64,000 nucleotides of DNA from Thioclava sp. ES.031 (GTDB lineage Bacteria; Pseudomonadota; Alphaproteobacteria; Rhodobacterales; Rhodobacteraceae), in NCBI RefSeq assembly GCF_002563775.1, contig NZ_PDJO01000001.1, positions 1 through 64,000 of the forward strand, in the 5' to 3' direction. Below the pieces are notes generated by a model. The model worked only from the letters and a program-made list of their open reading frames with translations. It was not told the DNA's origin and made no database searches. The translations under genes were made by a program, and so were the position numbers. Every line of letters starts with the position of its first letter. Position 1 is the first letter of the stretch. Below are positions 36,407 through 45,932 of this stretch, in pieces.

Positions 36407-37324
36407 TCAAGCGACAAGCAGAGCCAATTCCGGTCCACGCGCGACCTGTCGCGCGGTTACCATGGTTTCTATCGGCGCATCGGACACCCGTTTCCACGCG
36501 GCGCGTATCTCGCGCGCGACCCTGTGGTCGTCTTCGAGGACGACATTGCCGGGAAACAGGCTCTCGGTCGGCGCGCCCTCGGCCATGAGGATGTGATGGC
36601 GCGCGAAAAGCAGGTGGCGGTACTGCACGCGCGGGCGCGGAGCCACCCGAATGCTCTTGCCGTTCACGAGATGCTTGGCGGCGACCAGAACTTCGCTATG
36701 GGCGCAGGCGATCTCGGCGCGCCAGCCGCGCAGCAACATCCGATGTTGTTGAGACACGTAAAGCGCGCGTCGATTTCCCATAGCCCCCGGCGCGAACCGG
36801 ATCGGCGCATAGGCCCCGACGCCGCGACAGACCCTGCCACCCGTCCAAAGGAGAGGCTGCGGCCCGTCGTCCTGGGTCATGACGAGATCGCCCGCCTTGA
36901 GCCGCTCCACCGGTCGCGGTCCCTCGGGCGTGTCGATCCGCGTCCCGGCGAGGAAGCATTCCGGCCCCAGATCGCCGATCGGCGCCTGAGTGCTCTGCGT
37001 GACATAGGTGGAGCTGATGAAGGTCGCGTTGTGGAGGATCGTGCCGTCGGACGGCGTGAACACGGCGCTCCCGTCGCGCAGGTAGAACGTGTCGCCGGTG
37101 ATCGTCTCTTGCACGCCGTTCGGACGCTCGATGGTGATCGTGTCGCCACGCCAGACATCTTCGACGCGTTGGCCGTTGATCGTGTCGCGGGCGCCGTTGC
37201 TGCTGGAGATCCAATTGTCATTATTCCGATCGACAATTTCATATGTCGTCGGCGAAAGCGCCGTACCTTCCGCGGGCGGATTGCCCGGATCCATGACGTA
37301 GAACTGGTCGTAATAGGTTGCCAT
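36407..37324 (-). CDS. Hint (hedgehog/intein)-domain protein
   Basis: The N-terminal 120 residues are a repetitive beta-rich region (RPNGVQETITGDTFYLRDGS). A Hint-type domain begins at ECFLAGTRIDTPEGPRPVER, with GDLVMTQDDGPQPLLWTGG and VSQQHRMLLRGWRAEI. This architecture is frequent in Rhodobacterales, where it may process or export secreted proteins. The Cys at the start of the Hint domain and the central region are present; C-terminal splicing residues are unclear. 305 residues. Start ATG at 37324. Function is unknown. Confidence 0.8.
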   Translation of the reverse strand: MATYYDQFYVMDPGNPPAEGTALSPTTYEIVDRNNDNWISSSNGARDTINGQRVEDVWRGDTITIERPNGVQETITGDTFYLRDGSAVFTPSDGTILHNATFISSTYVTQSTQAPIGDLGPECFLAGTRIDTPEGPRPVERLKAGDLVMTQDDGPQPLLWTGGRVCRGVGAYAPIRFAPGAMGNRRALYVSQQHRMLLRGWRAEIACAHSEVLVAAKHLVNGKSIRVAPRPRVQYRHLLFARHHILMAEGAPTESLFPGNVVLEDDHRVAREIRAAWKRVSDAPIETMVTARQVARGPELALLVA

Positions 37325-37454
37325 TTTCGCTGCTCGAGTAATGTTATTATGAATTATTCGTTACTTGGTAAGCAGAGATCAGGGCGACACAAAGGCGCCT
37401 GTGCGGCGCAAAGTTAACTACGGGTTAAAGAGTGACATCCCGGTCACAGCGCGT

Positions 37455-38030
37455 TTAGAGGGCCGAGGGGCCCACCATCCGCGCGAGATTTCCGGTGGCA
37501 CCTTCGGTGATTTCCTCGCCGGTGAAGGCTGTGGTGCCCCCCGAAGACAGGGCGGATTCGAGCCGTTCGTGGAAATCTTCCGGCAAGGGGATCTGCAGCA
37601 CGCGACCGCTCGCATGGCCCAGCGTTTTCATCCGCTCGAGGATTTCGGCGGCGGTGCCCTTCTTAAGCAAGATGAACACAGCCGAGCCGCCTTGCGGTAG
37701 GCTCTCGCCCGCTTCGCGCAGGAAAGAGTCGTTCAACCCAAGGTCGGTGAACTTGCCGGACACAGCGCCCGCGCCCGCGCCGATTGCCGCGCCAACGACC
37801 GGCGACAGGAAGACGAGCCCGAGCAGCCCGCCCCAGACAGCGCCACCGATCGCGCCAAGCGCCATCGTGTTGCTGTTTTCATGAACGTTAATCTCGCCGC
37901 TTTCGTCGCGGGTCACGACGACAATATCCTGCGACCGGAAAAATCCTTCTTTTTCCAGCGCTCTGAGTTCCTCGCGCGTCGCGAAGCCCGCGGCCTCGGT
38001 TTCATGCGCCATCACCAACAGTTCGGACAT
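37455..38030 (-). CDS. DUF1269-family protein
   Basis: A protein of 191 residues beginning MSELLVMAHETEAAGFATRE. The central glycine/alanine-rich stretch MALGAIGGAVWGGLLGLVFL and GAAIGAGAGAVSG looks like glycine-zipper helices. The C-terminal part (QGGSAVFILLKKGTAAEILE) fits DUF1269. A perfect GGAGGTAACG site precedes the ATG. The role is unknown, possibly stress-related membrane association. It is downstream of gltB but separated by a terminator, so it is its own unit. Confidence 0.75.
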   Translation of the reverse strand: MSELLVMAHETEAAGFATREELRALEKEGFFRSQDIVVVTRDESGEINVHENSNTMALGAIGGAVWGGLLGLVFLSPVVGAAIGAGAGAVSGKFTDLGLNDSFLREAGESLPQGGSAVFILLKKGTAAEILERMKTLGHASGRVLQIPLPEDFHERLESALSSGGTTAFTGEEITEGATGNLARMVGPSAL

Positions 38031-38043
38031 CGTTACCTCCAGA

Positions 38044-38076
38044 CAGAACAAAGGGCGAAGCATGTGCTTCGCCCTC
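38044..38076 (-). terminator. Terminator after gltB
   Basis: A perfect 10-bp inverted repeat, AGGGCGAAGC (38052-38061) and GCTTCGCCCT (38066-38075) with a four-base loop. On the minus strand a T-rich TTTGTTCTGT follows. It lies about 30 bases after the gltB stop, before the DUF1269 gene. Confidence 0.8.
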
Positions 38077-38106
38077 TGAAACGGTTCCGTAGGGGAAAGA
38101 GTTCCC

Positions 38107-41100
38107 TTATTCCGCCGGCATCGCCTGCGGTTCGTCGCTGAGCGGGTAGGACAGATGCGCCAGCATCTCCTTCGGGCAGACCTGCAGGAAGTTCGCCTTC
38201 TCGGTCTCCCAGTGCTGGAGAATATCGGCGCCTTTGCGCGAGCCCGTCTCGGCGACGTGACGCTCGATCAGGCCTTTCAGCTCGGCTTCCCAATGCTCGT
38301 GGCCCAGACCGCAGGTGACGAGGCTTTCGAGATTGATCAGCTCTTCCGCCGTGTTGTCCGGATCGTAGAGATAGGCCATCCCGCCGGTCATGCCCGCGCC
38401 GAAGTTCGGGCCGATCGAGCCGAGGATCACCGCGACGCCGCCGGTCATGTATTCACAACCGTTGGAGCCGCAGCCCTCGATCACCACTTTCGCACCCGAG
38501 TTGCGCACCGCGAAGCGCTCGCCTGCGCGGCCTGCCGCAAACAGGTGTCCCTCGGTTGCGCCGTAAAGCACGGTGTTGCCGATGATCGTGTTCTCGGAGG
38601 CGACCAGCGGCGAGGCCATCGGCGGACGCACGACGATCATGCCGCCCGAGAGACCCTTGCCGACATAGTCGTTGGCATCGCCCGACACTTCGATCTTCAG
38701 ACCCGGGGCTGCGAAAGCGCCCAGCGACTGACCGCAGGAACCGGTCAGCTTCACCGTCAGGTGGTCCGACTGCAGCGCGTTGCGCATCCCGAAGTTCTTC
38801 ACGATGTGCGAAGAGGCGCGCGTCCCGATGGTGCGCAGCGTGTTGCGCACCGCGTAGGAGAGCTGCATCTTCTCGCCTTCCTCGAAGAAGCGATGACCAT
38901 CCTTGATGATCTCCGCATCGAGCGTGTCCGAGACCCAGTTACGCGGCTTCGAACGGTCGTAGACGATCTTGTCCCAGCCATCGACGGTGATCAGGAGCGG
39001 ATTGAGGTCCAGATCGTCGAGATGGGCCGAACCGCGGCTCACCTGGCTGAGAAGATCGGCACGGCCGATCACCTCGTCGAGCGAACGCGCACCGATCGAG
39101 GCGAGGATTTCGCGTACTTCCTGAGCGTAGAAGGTGATGAGGTTCACCACCTTGTCCGCGGAGCCGGTGAACTTGGCGCGCAGCTCCGGGTCCTGCGTGC
39201 AGACGCCCACCGGGCAGGTGTTCGACTGACACTGACGGACCATGATGCAGCCCATCGCGATCAGCGCGGCGGTGCCGATGCCGTATTCCTCGGCGCCCAT
39301 CATCGCGGCCATCACGATGTCGCGGCCCGTGCGCAGACCGCCATCGGTCCGCAGGGTGACGCGTTCGCGCAGGTTGTTCATCGCGAGCACCTGATGCGCC
39401 TCGGTCAGACCCATCTCCCACGGGAGACCGGCATATTTGATCGAGGTCGCAGGCGATGCCCCGGTGCCGCCATTGTGGCCCGAGATCAGGATGATATCGG
39501 CTTTCGCCTTCGCCACCCCGGCCGCAATCGTGCCGACGCCCGAGGACGCCACCAGCTTCACCGTCACTTTGACCTTCGGGTTGATCTGCTTGAGGTCGTA
39601 GATCAGCTGCGCAAGGTCTTCGATCGAGTAGATGTCGTGGTGCGGCGGCGGCGAGATCAGGGTCACGCCCTTGGTCGAGTGCCGCAGACGCGCGATCAGG
39701 TCGGTGACCTTCATCCCCGGAAGCTGACCGCCTTCGCCGGGCTTGGCGCCCTGAGCGACCTTGATCTCAAGCTCTTCACAGTGGTTGAGGTACTCGGCGG
39801 TCACACCGAAACGACCCGAAGCCACCTGCTTGATCTTCGCCGACGGGTTGTCGCCATTGGGCTCGGGCACGAAATGCGCCGGGTCTTCCCCGCCTTCACC
39901 CGAGTCCGACTTCGCGCCGATCCGGTTCATCGCGACGTTCAGCAGCTTGTGCGCCTCGGGCGACAGGGCCCCCAGCGACATGCCCGGCGTCACGAAGCGC
40001 TTGCGGATCGAGGTGATCGACTCGACCTCTTCGATCGGCACCGGCTTGCCCAACGATTTGATATCCAGCATGTCGCGGATATGGATCGGCGGGTTCGCCC
40101 GCATCATCGAGCTGTATTGCTTCCACAGATCGTAGCTCGCGCGGTTACAGGCCGATTGCAGCATGTGCATCGACTGCGCACCCCAGGCATGGGCCTCGCC
40201 GGTGCGGCGGGCCTTGTAGAAGCCGCCGATCGGGAGCACGTCCTGACCGCCTTTCCAGCCCTTGGCGTGCACACCTTCCAGCGCGTGCTGGATACCGTGC
40301 AGACCGATGCCGGAGATGCGCGAATGCATGCCGGGGAAGTATTCCGCGACCATTGCGCGGGACAGACCCACGGCTTCGAAGTTCAGACCGCCGCGATAGG
40401 AGGAAATCACCGAAATCCCCATCTTCGACATGATCTTCAGCAGGCCGGCGTCGATCGCATCGCGATATTTGCGCATCGCGTCGACCAGCGTGCCGCCCAG
40501 GAGGCCGCGGTCGATCCGGTCGGCCAGCGTGTCCTGTGCGAGATAGGCGTTCACCGTGGTCGCACCCGAGCCGATCAGCACTGCGAAGTAATGCGGGTCG
40601 ATACATTCCGCCGAACGCACGTTGATCGAGCAGAAGGTCCGCAGGCCTTTCTGCGTCAGCCAGCTATGCACGGCCGAGGTCGCGAGGATCATCGGCATCG
40701 CGACCTTGTCCTCGTCCTGCTCTTCATCGCTCAGCACGATATGAAGCGCACCCGAGCGCACCGCATCCTCGGCTTCCTGACGAATCCGGGTCAGACCCTC
40801 GCGCAGCGCCTCCTGATCGGCATTGGCCGGGAAGGTGCAGTCGATGATCGTCACCTGCTCGCCGAATTCGTTGAGCATGTGATCGAATTCGGAATTCGCG
40901 AGGAACGGGCTTTCGAGAATCCAGATCTCGGTCTGCGAGCTATCTTCGTCCAGCACGTTCTTGAGGTTGCCGAACCGCGTCTTGAGCGACATCACCCGGC
41001 TTTCGCGAAGCGAGTCGATCGGCGGGTTGGTGACCTGGCTGAAGTTCTGACGGAAGAAATGGCTCAGCGGGCGGTATTGCTTGGACAGAACCGCAGGCGG

Positions 41101-42645
41101 CGTGTCGTCGCCCATCGAGGCGATGGCTTCCTTGCCGTCCTCGGCCATCGGCGCGAGGATCTGTTCGATCTCTTCGACCGAATAGCCTGCCGCGACCTGA
41201 CGCTTGCGCAGGGTGCTGCCCGAGAATTTCGGGTTCTCCGGCACGTCCACGAGGATCGCGTTCAGATCGGTGACCTTGCCGACCCATTCGCCGAAGGGCT
41301 GAGCGGCGGCCAGTTTGTCCTTGATTTCGGTGTCGTGGTAGAGCTTGCCGTCGCGCATATCGACCGCGATCATCTGACCCGGACCAAGCGCGCCTTTCTC
41401 GACAACGCTCGCCTCGTCCACCGGCACCATGCCCGCTTCCGAGCCTGCGATCAGAACGCCGTCACCGGTGATGACATAGCGCAGCGGACGCAGACCGTTG
41501 CGGTCGAGACCGCCACAGACCCAGCGACCATCGGTCATCGCGAGCGCGGCGGGGCCGTCCCACGGCTCCATCACGGCGTTGCAATAGGCATACATGTCCT
41601 GCCACGCGGAGGGCATAGTGTCGGTGGATTTCGACCACGGCTCGGGGACGAGCATGGTCTTCACCATCGGCGCGTTGCGGCCCGAACGGACCATCAGTTC
41701 GAACACCGCATCGAGCGCGCCGGAGTCGGACGCCCCCGCCGGGATGATCGGCTTGATGTCTTCGGCGCTGTCGCCGAAAGCCGAGGAGGCCATGCGGATT
41801 TCATGGCTCTTCATCCAGTTGGTGTTGCCCTTGATCGTGTTGATCTCGCCGTTATGCGCCAGCATCCGGAAGGGCTGCGCCAGCCACCATTGCGGGAAAG
41901 TGTTGGTGGAATAGCGCTGGTGATAGATCGCGAAGGCGGATTCGAAGCGCTCGTCCTTCAGGTCGGGATAGAATTCCGCGACCTGCTCGGCCAGCATCAT
42001 GCCCTTGTAGATGATCGAGCGGCACGACAGCGAGCAGATGTAGAGCCCGTTGATCTGTGCCGCGATCGCCGCTTTCTCGATGCGGCGGCGGATGATGTAG
42101 AGTTCGCGCTCGAACTGCTCCTCGTCGATATCCTTGTCGTTGCGGATCAGGATCTGCTCGATCTCGGGGCGGGTCGAATTGGCCTTCTCGCCCAGCACTT
42201 CGGTGTTCACCGGAACGTGGCGCCAGCCGTAGATGTAGTGACCCATCCGCAGAACTTCGGATTCCACGATCGTGCGGCAGCGCTCCTGCGCGCCGAAATC
42301 GGTGCGCGGCAGGAAGACCTGACCGACGGCGACCATTTTCTCCATGTCCGGCTCGTGGCCGGTGCGGCGGATCTGGTCGTAGAAGAAGGGGGCGGGGATC
42401 TGGACGTGGATGCCCGCGCCGTCGCCGGTCTTGCCGTCGGCATCGACCGCGCCGCGGTGCCAGATCGCCTTCAGCGCGTCGATGCCGTTCTCCACGACGC
42501 GGCGCGAGGCCTTGCCGTCGATCGACACCACGAGGCCGACGCCGCAGGACGCCTTCTCGTCTTCTTCCTTCCACAGTGAATTCTCGTTCATCCACTGGCG
42601 TTTCGCTTCCTCGGCGGCCACCCAGGCTTCGTCATATTTGGTCAT
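38107..42645 (-). CDS. gltB: Glutamate synthase (NADPH) large subunit
   Basis: Makes glutamate from glutamine and 2-oxoglutarate. Autocatalytic N-terminal processing would expose the nucleophile Cys in ASCGVGLVVSIDG (about residue 34). The type-II amidotransferase region contains RYSTNTFPQWWLAQPFRMLA and HNGEINTIKGN. FMN/3Fe-4S binding is indicated by MGCIMVRQCQSNTCPVGVC, and the C-terminal GXGXG repeat domain by GSNGCEYMTGGVAVILG. The 1512 residues are standard. An AAGGAGG site precedes the ATG. Its start overlaps the stop of an inserted gene by four bases; gltD lies beyond it. Confidence 0.97.
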   Translation of the reverse strand: MTKYDEAWVAAEEAKRQWMNENSLWKEEDEKASCGVGLVVSIDGKASRRVVENGIDALKAIWHRGAVDADGKTGDGAGIHVQIPAPFFYDQIRRTGHEPDMEKMVAVGQVFLPRTDFGAQERCRTIVESEVLRMGHYIYGWRHVPVNTEVLGEKANSTRPEIEQILIRNDKDIDEEQFERELYIIRRRIEKAAIAAQINGLYICSLSCRSIIYKGMMLAEQVAEFYPDLKDERFESAFAIYHQRYSTNTFPQWWLAQPFRMLAHNGEINTIKGNTNWMKSHEIRMASSAFGDSAEDIKPIIPAGASDSGALDAVFELMVRSGRNAPMVKTMLVPEPWSKSTDTMPSAWQDMYAYCNAVMEPWDGPAALAMTDGRWVCGGLDRNGLRPLRYVITGDGVLIAGSEAGMVPVDEASVVEKGALGPGQMIAVDMRDGKLYHDTEIKDKLAAAQPFGEWVGKVTDLNAILVDVPENPKFSGSTLRKRQVAAGYSVEEIEQILAPMAEDGKEAIASMGDDTPPAVLSKQYRPLSHFFRQNFSQVTNPPIDSLRESRVMSLKTRFGNLKNVLDEDSSQTEIWILESPFLANSEFDHMLNEFGEQVTIIDCTFPANADQEALREGLTRIRQEAEDAVRSGALHIVLSDEEQDEDKVAMPMILATSAVHSWLTQKGLRTFCSINVRSAECIDPHYFAVLIGSGATTVNAYLAQDTLADRIDRGLLGGTLVDAMRKYRDAIDAGLLKIMSKMGISVISSYRGGLNFEAVGLSRAMVAEYFPGMHSRISGIGLHGIQHALEGVHAKGWKGGQDVLPIGGFYKARRTGEAHAWGAQSMHMLQSACNRASYDLWKQYSSMMRANPPIHIRDMLDIKSLGKPVPIEEVESITSIRKRFVTPGMSLGALSPEAHKLLNVAMNRIGAKSDSGEGGEDPAHFVPEPNGDNPSAKIKQVASGRFGVTAEYLNHCEELEIKVAQGAKPGEGGQLPGMKVTDLIARLRHSTKGVTLISPPPHHDIYSIEDLAQLIYDLKQINPKVKVTVKLVASSGVGTIAAGVAKAKADIILISGHNGGTGASPATSIKYAGLPWEMGLTEAHQVLAMNNLRERVTLRTDGGLRTGRDIVMAAMMGAEEYGIGTAALIAMGCIMVRQCQSNTCPVGVCTQDPELRAKFTGSADKVVNLITFYAQEVREILASIGARSLDEVIGRADLLSQVSRGSAHLDDLDLNPLLITVDGWDKIVYDRSKPRNWVSDTLDAEIIKDGHRFFEEGEKMQLSYAVRNTLRTIGTRASSHIVKNFGMRNALQSDHLTVKLTGSCGQSLGAFAAPGLKIEVSGDANDYVGKGLSGGMIVVRPPMASPLVASENTIIGNTVLYGATEGHLFAAGRAGERFAVRNSGAKVVIEGCGSNGCEYMTGGVAVILGSIGPNFGAGMTGGMAYLYDPDNTAEELINLESLVTCGLGHEHWEAELKGLIERHVAETGSRKGADILQHWETEKANFLQVCPKEMLAHLSYPLSDEPQAMPAE

Positions 42646-43397
42646 TGCAGTGCCTCCTTGGAGAAAGAGCGGGAAAGGGGGGCGAGGCTGACTTGCGTGG
42701 GCCGAAGATCGGCCTGCGTCATCATCAGGTCGCAGTCATATTCGGGCGTCTCGGTCGAGAAACCGGGATCGCCGGGAAAGTCGAAGCGCACGGGGCTGTC
42801 GTCGTAGCTCACGACATCGCCCTGATCGTTCTCGAACCGCTCCGCGCCGCTGAAGAACACGCGATACTTGCGCGAGATATATTGCGTGCCGGTGCGGGTC
42901 GCGACGGTCTGGCCGTTCTGGTCATCCTCGCGCAGATCGAAGGTGATCGTCTCGAGCGGGACATCGTCGATGCTGAGCGATTTTCCCGTAAGGGTATCGC
43001 TGCCGACAAAGCGGCGCAGCCCGCGAAAATTCGACCGCGTGACGAAATCGTAATCGTCCGTGCCCTCCGACAGGAGCGCCGAGAACGAGGGAGCGTCTTT
43101 CGACGCGCCCGGATCGAACACCTCGATCTCGCCGGTATCGGTCGACACGCTTTCGAGCCAGCGCGTTTCGGCATCGATATGGCTCAGGTAATAGATGCCC
43201 TCGCCATCGGCGAAGGCGGTCCACAGATCGCCCTCCGGATCGGCGGCGCAGCGGTAGTAATTGGCAACCTGACAGTTATGCATCTGCACGGTCATGAAGA
43301 CCTCGCAGCCCTGCGGCGGTGCGAAATCCGCGGCATGCGCCGGCAGGGCGCTGAACAGCCCCCCGCAGATCGCCATGCCGAGAAAATTCGACCGCAT
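42642..43397 (-). CDS. Exported protein of unknown function, between gltD and gltB
   Basis: The N-terminus MRSNFLGMAICGGLFSALPA is a signal peptide with the likely cleavage after AHA. The mature 225 residues are acidic, with a Cys pair around MHNCQVANYYRC near the start. I do not recognise the family. The start at 43397 is preferred over the ATG at 43406, which sits directly on the AAAAGGA site. The stop overlaps the gltB start by four bases (ATGA), so it is translationally coupled. No enzyme motif is seen. Confidence 0.7.
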   Translation of the reverse strand: MRSNFLGMAICGGLFSALPAHAADFAPPQGCEVFMTVQMHNCQVANYYRCAADPEGDLWTAFADGEGIYYLSHIDAETRWLESVSTDTGEIEVFDPGASKDAPSFSALLSEGTDDYDFVTRSNFRGLRRFVGSDTLTGKSLSIDDVPLETITFDLREDDQNGQTVATRTGTQYISRKYRVFFSGAERFENDQGDVVSYDDSPVRFDFPGDPGFSTETPEYDCDLMMTQADLRPTQVSLAPLSRSFSKEALQ

Positions 43398-43432
43398 CGC
43401 ATGCATTCCTTTTCAGATCGACAGGGCGCGGA

Positions 43433-44866
43433 TCACTCCGCCGCCACCGCCGCCACGTTTTCGAGATAGCGCAGGATCGAGCCCGCTGCTTCGCGCCCGT
43501 CGCGGATCGCCCAGACGACGAGGCTCGCGCCGCGCACGATGTCGCCGACTGCGTAGACGCCGGGGATCGAGGTCGCGTGGGTGCCGAATTGAGCCTTCAC
43601 GGTGCCCCAGCGGGTGGTCTCCAGATCGTCGGCCTCCCAAGCGCCGGGCAGGTCCTCGGGCTCGAAGCCGAGCGCCTTGATCACCAGATCGGCCTCTTCG
43701 TCATAGATGCCGCCCTCGATCTTCTCGGGGCTCTGACGGCCGGACGCATCCGGAGCGCCGAGACGCATCTGCTGCACAGAGCAGTTGGTGACCGGGTTGC
43801 CCGAGAAGCCCGCAGGCGCGGAGAGCCAGACGAATTCCACGCCTTCTTCCTCGGCGTTTTGCACTTCGCGCTGCGAGCCCGGCATGTTGGCGCGGTCGCG
43901 GCGGTAGAGACATTTCACCGACTTGGCGCCCTGACGGATCGCGGTGCGCACACAGTCCATCGCGGTGTCGCCGCCGCCGATGACGACGACGCGCTTGCCT
44001 TCCGCGTTCAGCGTGCCGTCTTCGAACTCGGCCACGTCGTCGCCGAAGCTCTTGCGGTTGGAGGCGGTGAGATAGTCGATCGCGCGCACGATCCCGGCGG
44101 CATCCGCGCCTTCGTCGGTCAGCTCGCGCGTCTTGTAGACGCCCGTCGCGATCAGAACCGCGTCATGCTTGCCGCGGATCGCGTCGAAGGAAATATCGGT
44201 GCCGACATTGCAGTTCAGCACGAACTCGACGCCGCCATCTTCCAGCTGCTTCACGCGCTGCATGACGATGTCTTTCTCCAGCTTGAAGCCGGGGATGCCA
44301 TAGGTCATCAGCCCGCCCGCGCGGTCGTAACGGTCATAAACGGTGACCTGAACGCCAGCGCGACGCAGCGCGTCGGCGGCCGCCAGACCGCCCGGGCCCG
44401 CGCCGATGATGCCGACGCTCTCGGCGCGCTCGGTCGCCGGTTTGATCGGCTTCACCCAGCCCATGTCGAAGGCGGTGTCGGTGATGTATTTCTCGACCGC
44501 GCCGATGGTGACGGTGCCGTGGCCCGACTGTTCGATCACGCAATTGCCTTCGCACAGACGGTCCTGCGGGCAGATGCGGCCGCAGATTTCCGGGAAGGTG
44601 TTGGTGGCCTGGCTCAGCTCGTAGGCTTCCTGCAGACGGCCTTCGGCGGTCAGGCGCAGCCAGTCGGGGATGTTGTTGTGGAGCGGGCAATGCGTGTGGC
44701 AATAGGGCACGCCGCACTGGCTGCAGCGGCTCGCCTGCTCGGCAGCCTTTTCGGCCGCGAATTCGCGATAGATTTCGTTGAAATCATGGGAGCGCACGTT
44801 CGCGTCGCGCTTCTGAGGCATCTCTTTCGCCGTCTTGACGAACTTGAGCATCGGTTGCTTGGCCAT
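43433..44866 (-). CDS. gltD: Glutamate synthase (NADPH) small subunit
   Basis: The FAD subunit that passes electrons from NADPH to GltB. The N-terminal 4Fe-4S ligands are in CSQCGVPYCHTHCPLHN and CGRICPQDRLCEGNCV. FAD binds at GAGPGGLAAADALRRAG and NADPH at VVVIGGGDTAMDCVRTA. 477 residues, usual. An AGGGAGG site precedes the ATG. It is first in a three-gene leftward operon gltD-(exported protein)-gltB. A long inverted repeat lies upstream. Confidence 0.97.
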   Translation of the reverse strand: MAKQPMLKFVKTAKEMPQKRDANVRSHDFNEIYREFAAEKAAEQASRCSQCGVPYCHTHCPLHNNIPDWLRLTAEGRLQEAYELSQATNTFPEICGRICPQDRLCEGNCVIEQSGHGTVTIGAVEKYITDTAFDMGWVKPIKPATERAESVGIIGAGPGGLAAADALRRAGVQVTVYDRYDRAGGLMTYGIPGFKLEKDIVMQRVKQLEDGGVEFVLNCNVGTDISFDAIRGKHDAVLIATGVYKTRELTDEGADAAGIVRAIDYLTASNRKSFGDDVAEFEDGTLNAEGKRVVVIGGGDTAMDCVRTAIRQGAKSVKCLYRRDRANMPGSQREVQNAEEEGVEFVWLSAPAGFSGNPVTNCSVQQMRLGAPDASGRQSPEKIEGGIYDEEADLVIKALGFEPEDLPGAWEADDLETTRWGTVKAQFGTHATSIPGVYAVGDIVRGASLVVWAIRDGREAAGSILRYLENVAAVAAE

Positions 44867-44918
44867 TGTGGCGCCTCCCTAGAAAACCGGTGGGTGCGCA
44901 TTGCTACACCGCCTTCCA

Positions 44919-45029
44919 CAGCAATAAAAGTAAGCAAGACTGACCTAAATGCGTGTTTTTTGCGAGAGGCGCGCTGGAAGGCACCTCAAATTCGCTCAAA
45001 ATAGGTCAGCTTCGTTTACTTTATTGCTG
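44919..45029. repeat. Long imperfect inverted repeat upstream of gltD
   Basis: Arms at 44919-44947 and 45002-45029 are inverted copies: about 24 of 28 aligned bases match, with one single-base gap. Each outer end reads CAGCAATAAA when written in the same sense, and each inner end CTGACCTA. The spacer is 54 bases. It lies in the 218-base gap between the uppP stop and the gltD start, where no gene is seen. It could be paired regulator sites, a leader-RNA stem, or the ends of a short mobile remnant. Confidence 0.8.
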
Positions 45030-45084
45030 CTTTACCCTGATTTTCTTGAGGATGGCGTGCTGCCGAAAAGCGATTCGCTCCCGG

Positions 45085-45882
45085 TCAGCCTAGCACACCG
45101 ACCGCCGCAAGGCTCAGCAAGAGCCCGCCGAACACGATCCGGTAGATCGCGAAGATGGTGAAACGGTGCCCCTGAATGTAGCCAAGGAGCCATTTCACCG
45201 CGACGAAAGCCGTGACGGTCGAGACGACGAAAGCGATGCCGAGCCCGGCCCAATCCTCGTTGCCGCCGGTCCCGTCCTTCAGTTGCTTGAGCAATTCGTA
45301 ACCGCTCGCCGCGTACATGGTGGGAATGCCGACGAGGAAGGCGAATTCGGTCGCCGCGGCCCGGTTCGAGGTGCCCAGAAGCATCGCCACGAAAATCGTC
45401 GTCGCCGAGCGCGAAGTGCCCGGAAAGACCCCGGCCACGATCTGCGCAATCCCGACCGCGATCGCGACGCGCCAGAAGATCTGGCTGTTATCGGCCTGCC
45501 GATCCGCGACGCGTTCCGCAAACAGCATCCAGAAACCGCCGATCACCAGCGCCCAGGCGACGGGCTGGATCGTTGTCGGCAACTCGAAGCCCATCTTCTT
45601 CACGATCAGGCCCAGAACGGCGGTGATCAGAAAAGCGACGGTCAGCTTCGCGAGATAGTCGCGGTTCTCCGGATTGCGCCAGTTGAACAGCAGCTCCATC
45701 AGGCGACGCCAGTAGATCAGCGTGACGGCGAGGATCGCCCCGGCCTGAATGACGATATTGTAGGTATCCGAGCGTGTGCCGAGCCAATGTTCGGCAAGAA
45801 TGAGGTGACCAGTGCTCGAAATCGGGAGGAACTCGGTGATCCCTTCGATGACACCGAGCAAAACATCGTTCAGATAGCTCAA
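45085..45882 (-). CDS. uppP: Undecaprenyl-diphosphate phosphatase
   Basis: Recycles the lipid carrier for peptidoglycan and polysaccharide by removing a phosphate from undecaprenyl pyrophosphate. The two active-site motifs are EGITEFLPISSTGH near residue 13 and PGTSRSATTI near residue 155. About seven or eight membrane helices; 265 residues. The start appears to be TTG at 45882, behind AGGCGG, since the family N-terminus fits there and no ATG lies in frame close by. Confidence 0.94.
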   Translation of the reverse strand: MSYLNDVLLGVIEGITEFLPISSTGHLILAEHWLGTRSDTYNIVIQAGAILAVTLIYWRRLMELLFNWRNPENRDYLAKLTVAFLITAVLGLIVKKMGFELPTTIQPVAWALVIGGFWMLFAERVADRQADNSQIFWRVAIAVGIAQIVAGVFPGTSRSATTIFVAMLLGTSNRAAATEFAFLVGIPTMYAASGYELLKQLKDGTGGNEDWAGLGIAFVVSTVTAFVAVKWLLGYIQGHRFTIFAIYRIVFGGLLLSLAAVGVLG

Positions 45883-45932
45883 GAATACCGCCTATGTCAG
45901 AAGCGCGCCGCAGGCAACGCGGGGAGGAGGGG

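Noticed and set aside
38155..42579. A very long open frame antisense to gltB (1474 codons)
   Set aside because: It is a mirror of gltB codon bias in high-GC DNA. Its product has no family features and lacks a plausible start, while gltB has all motifs.
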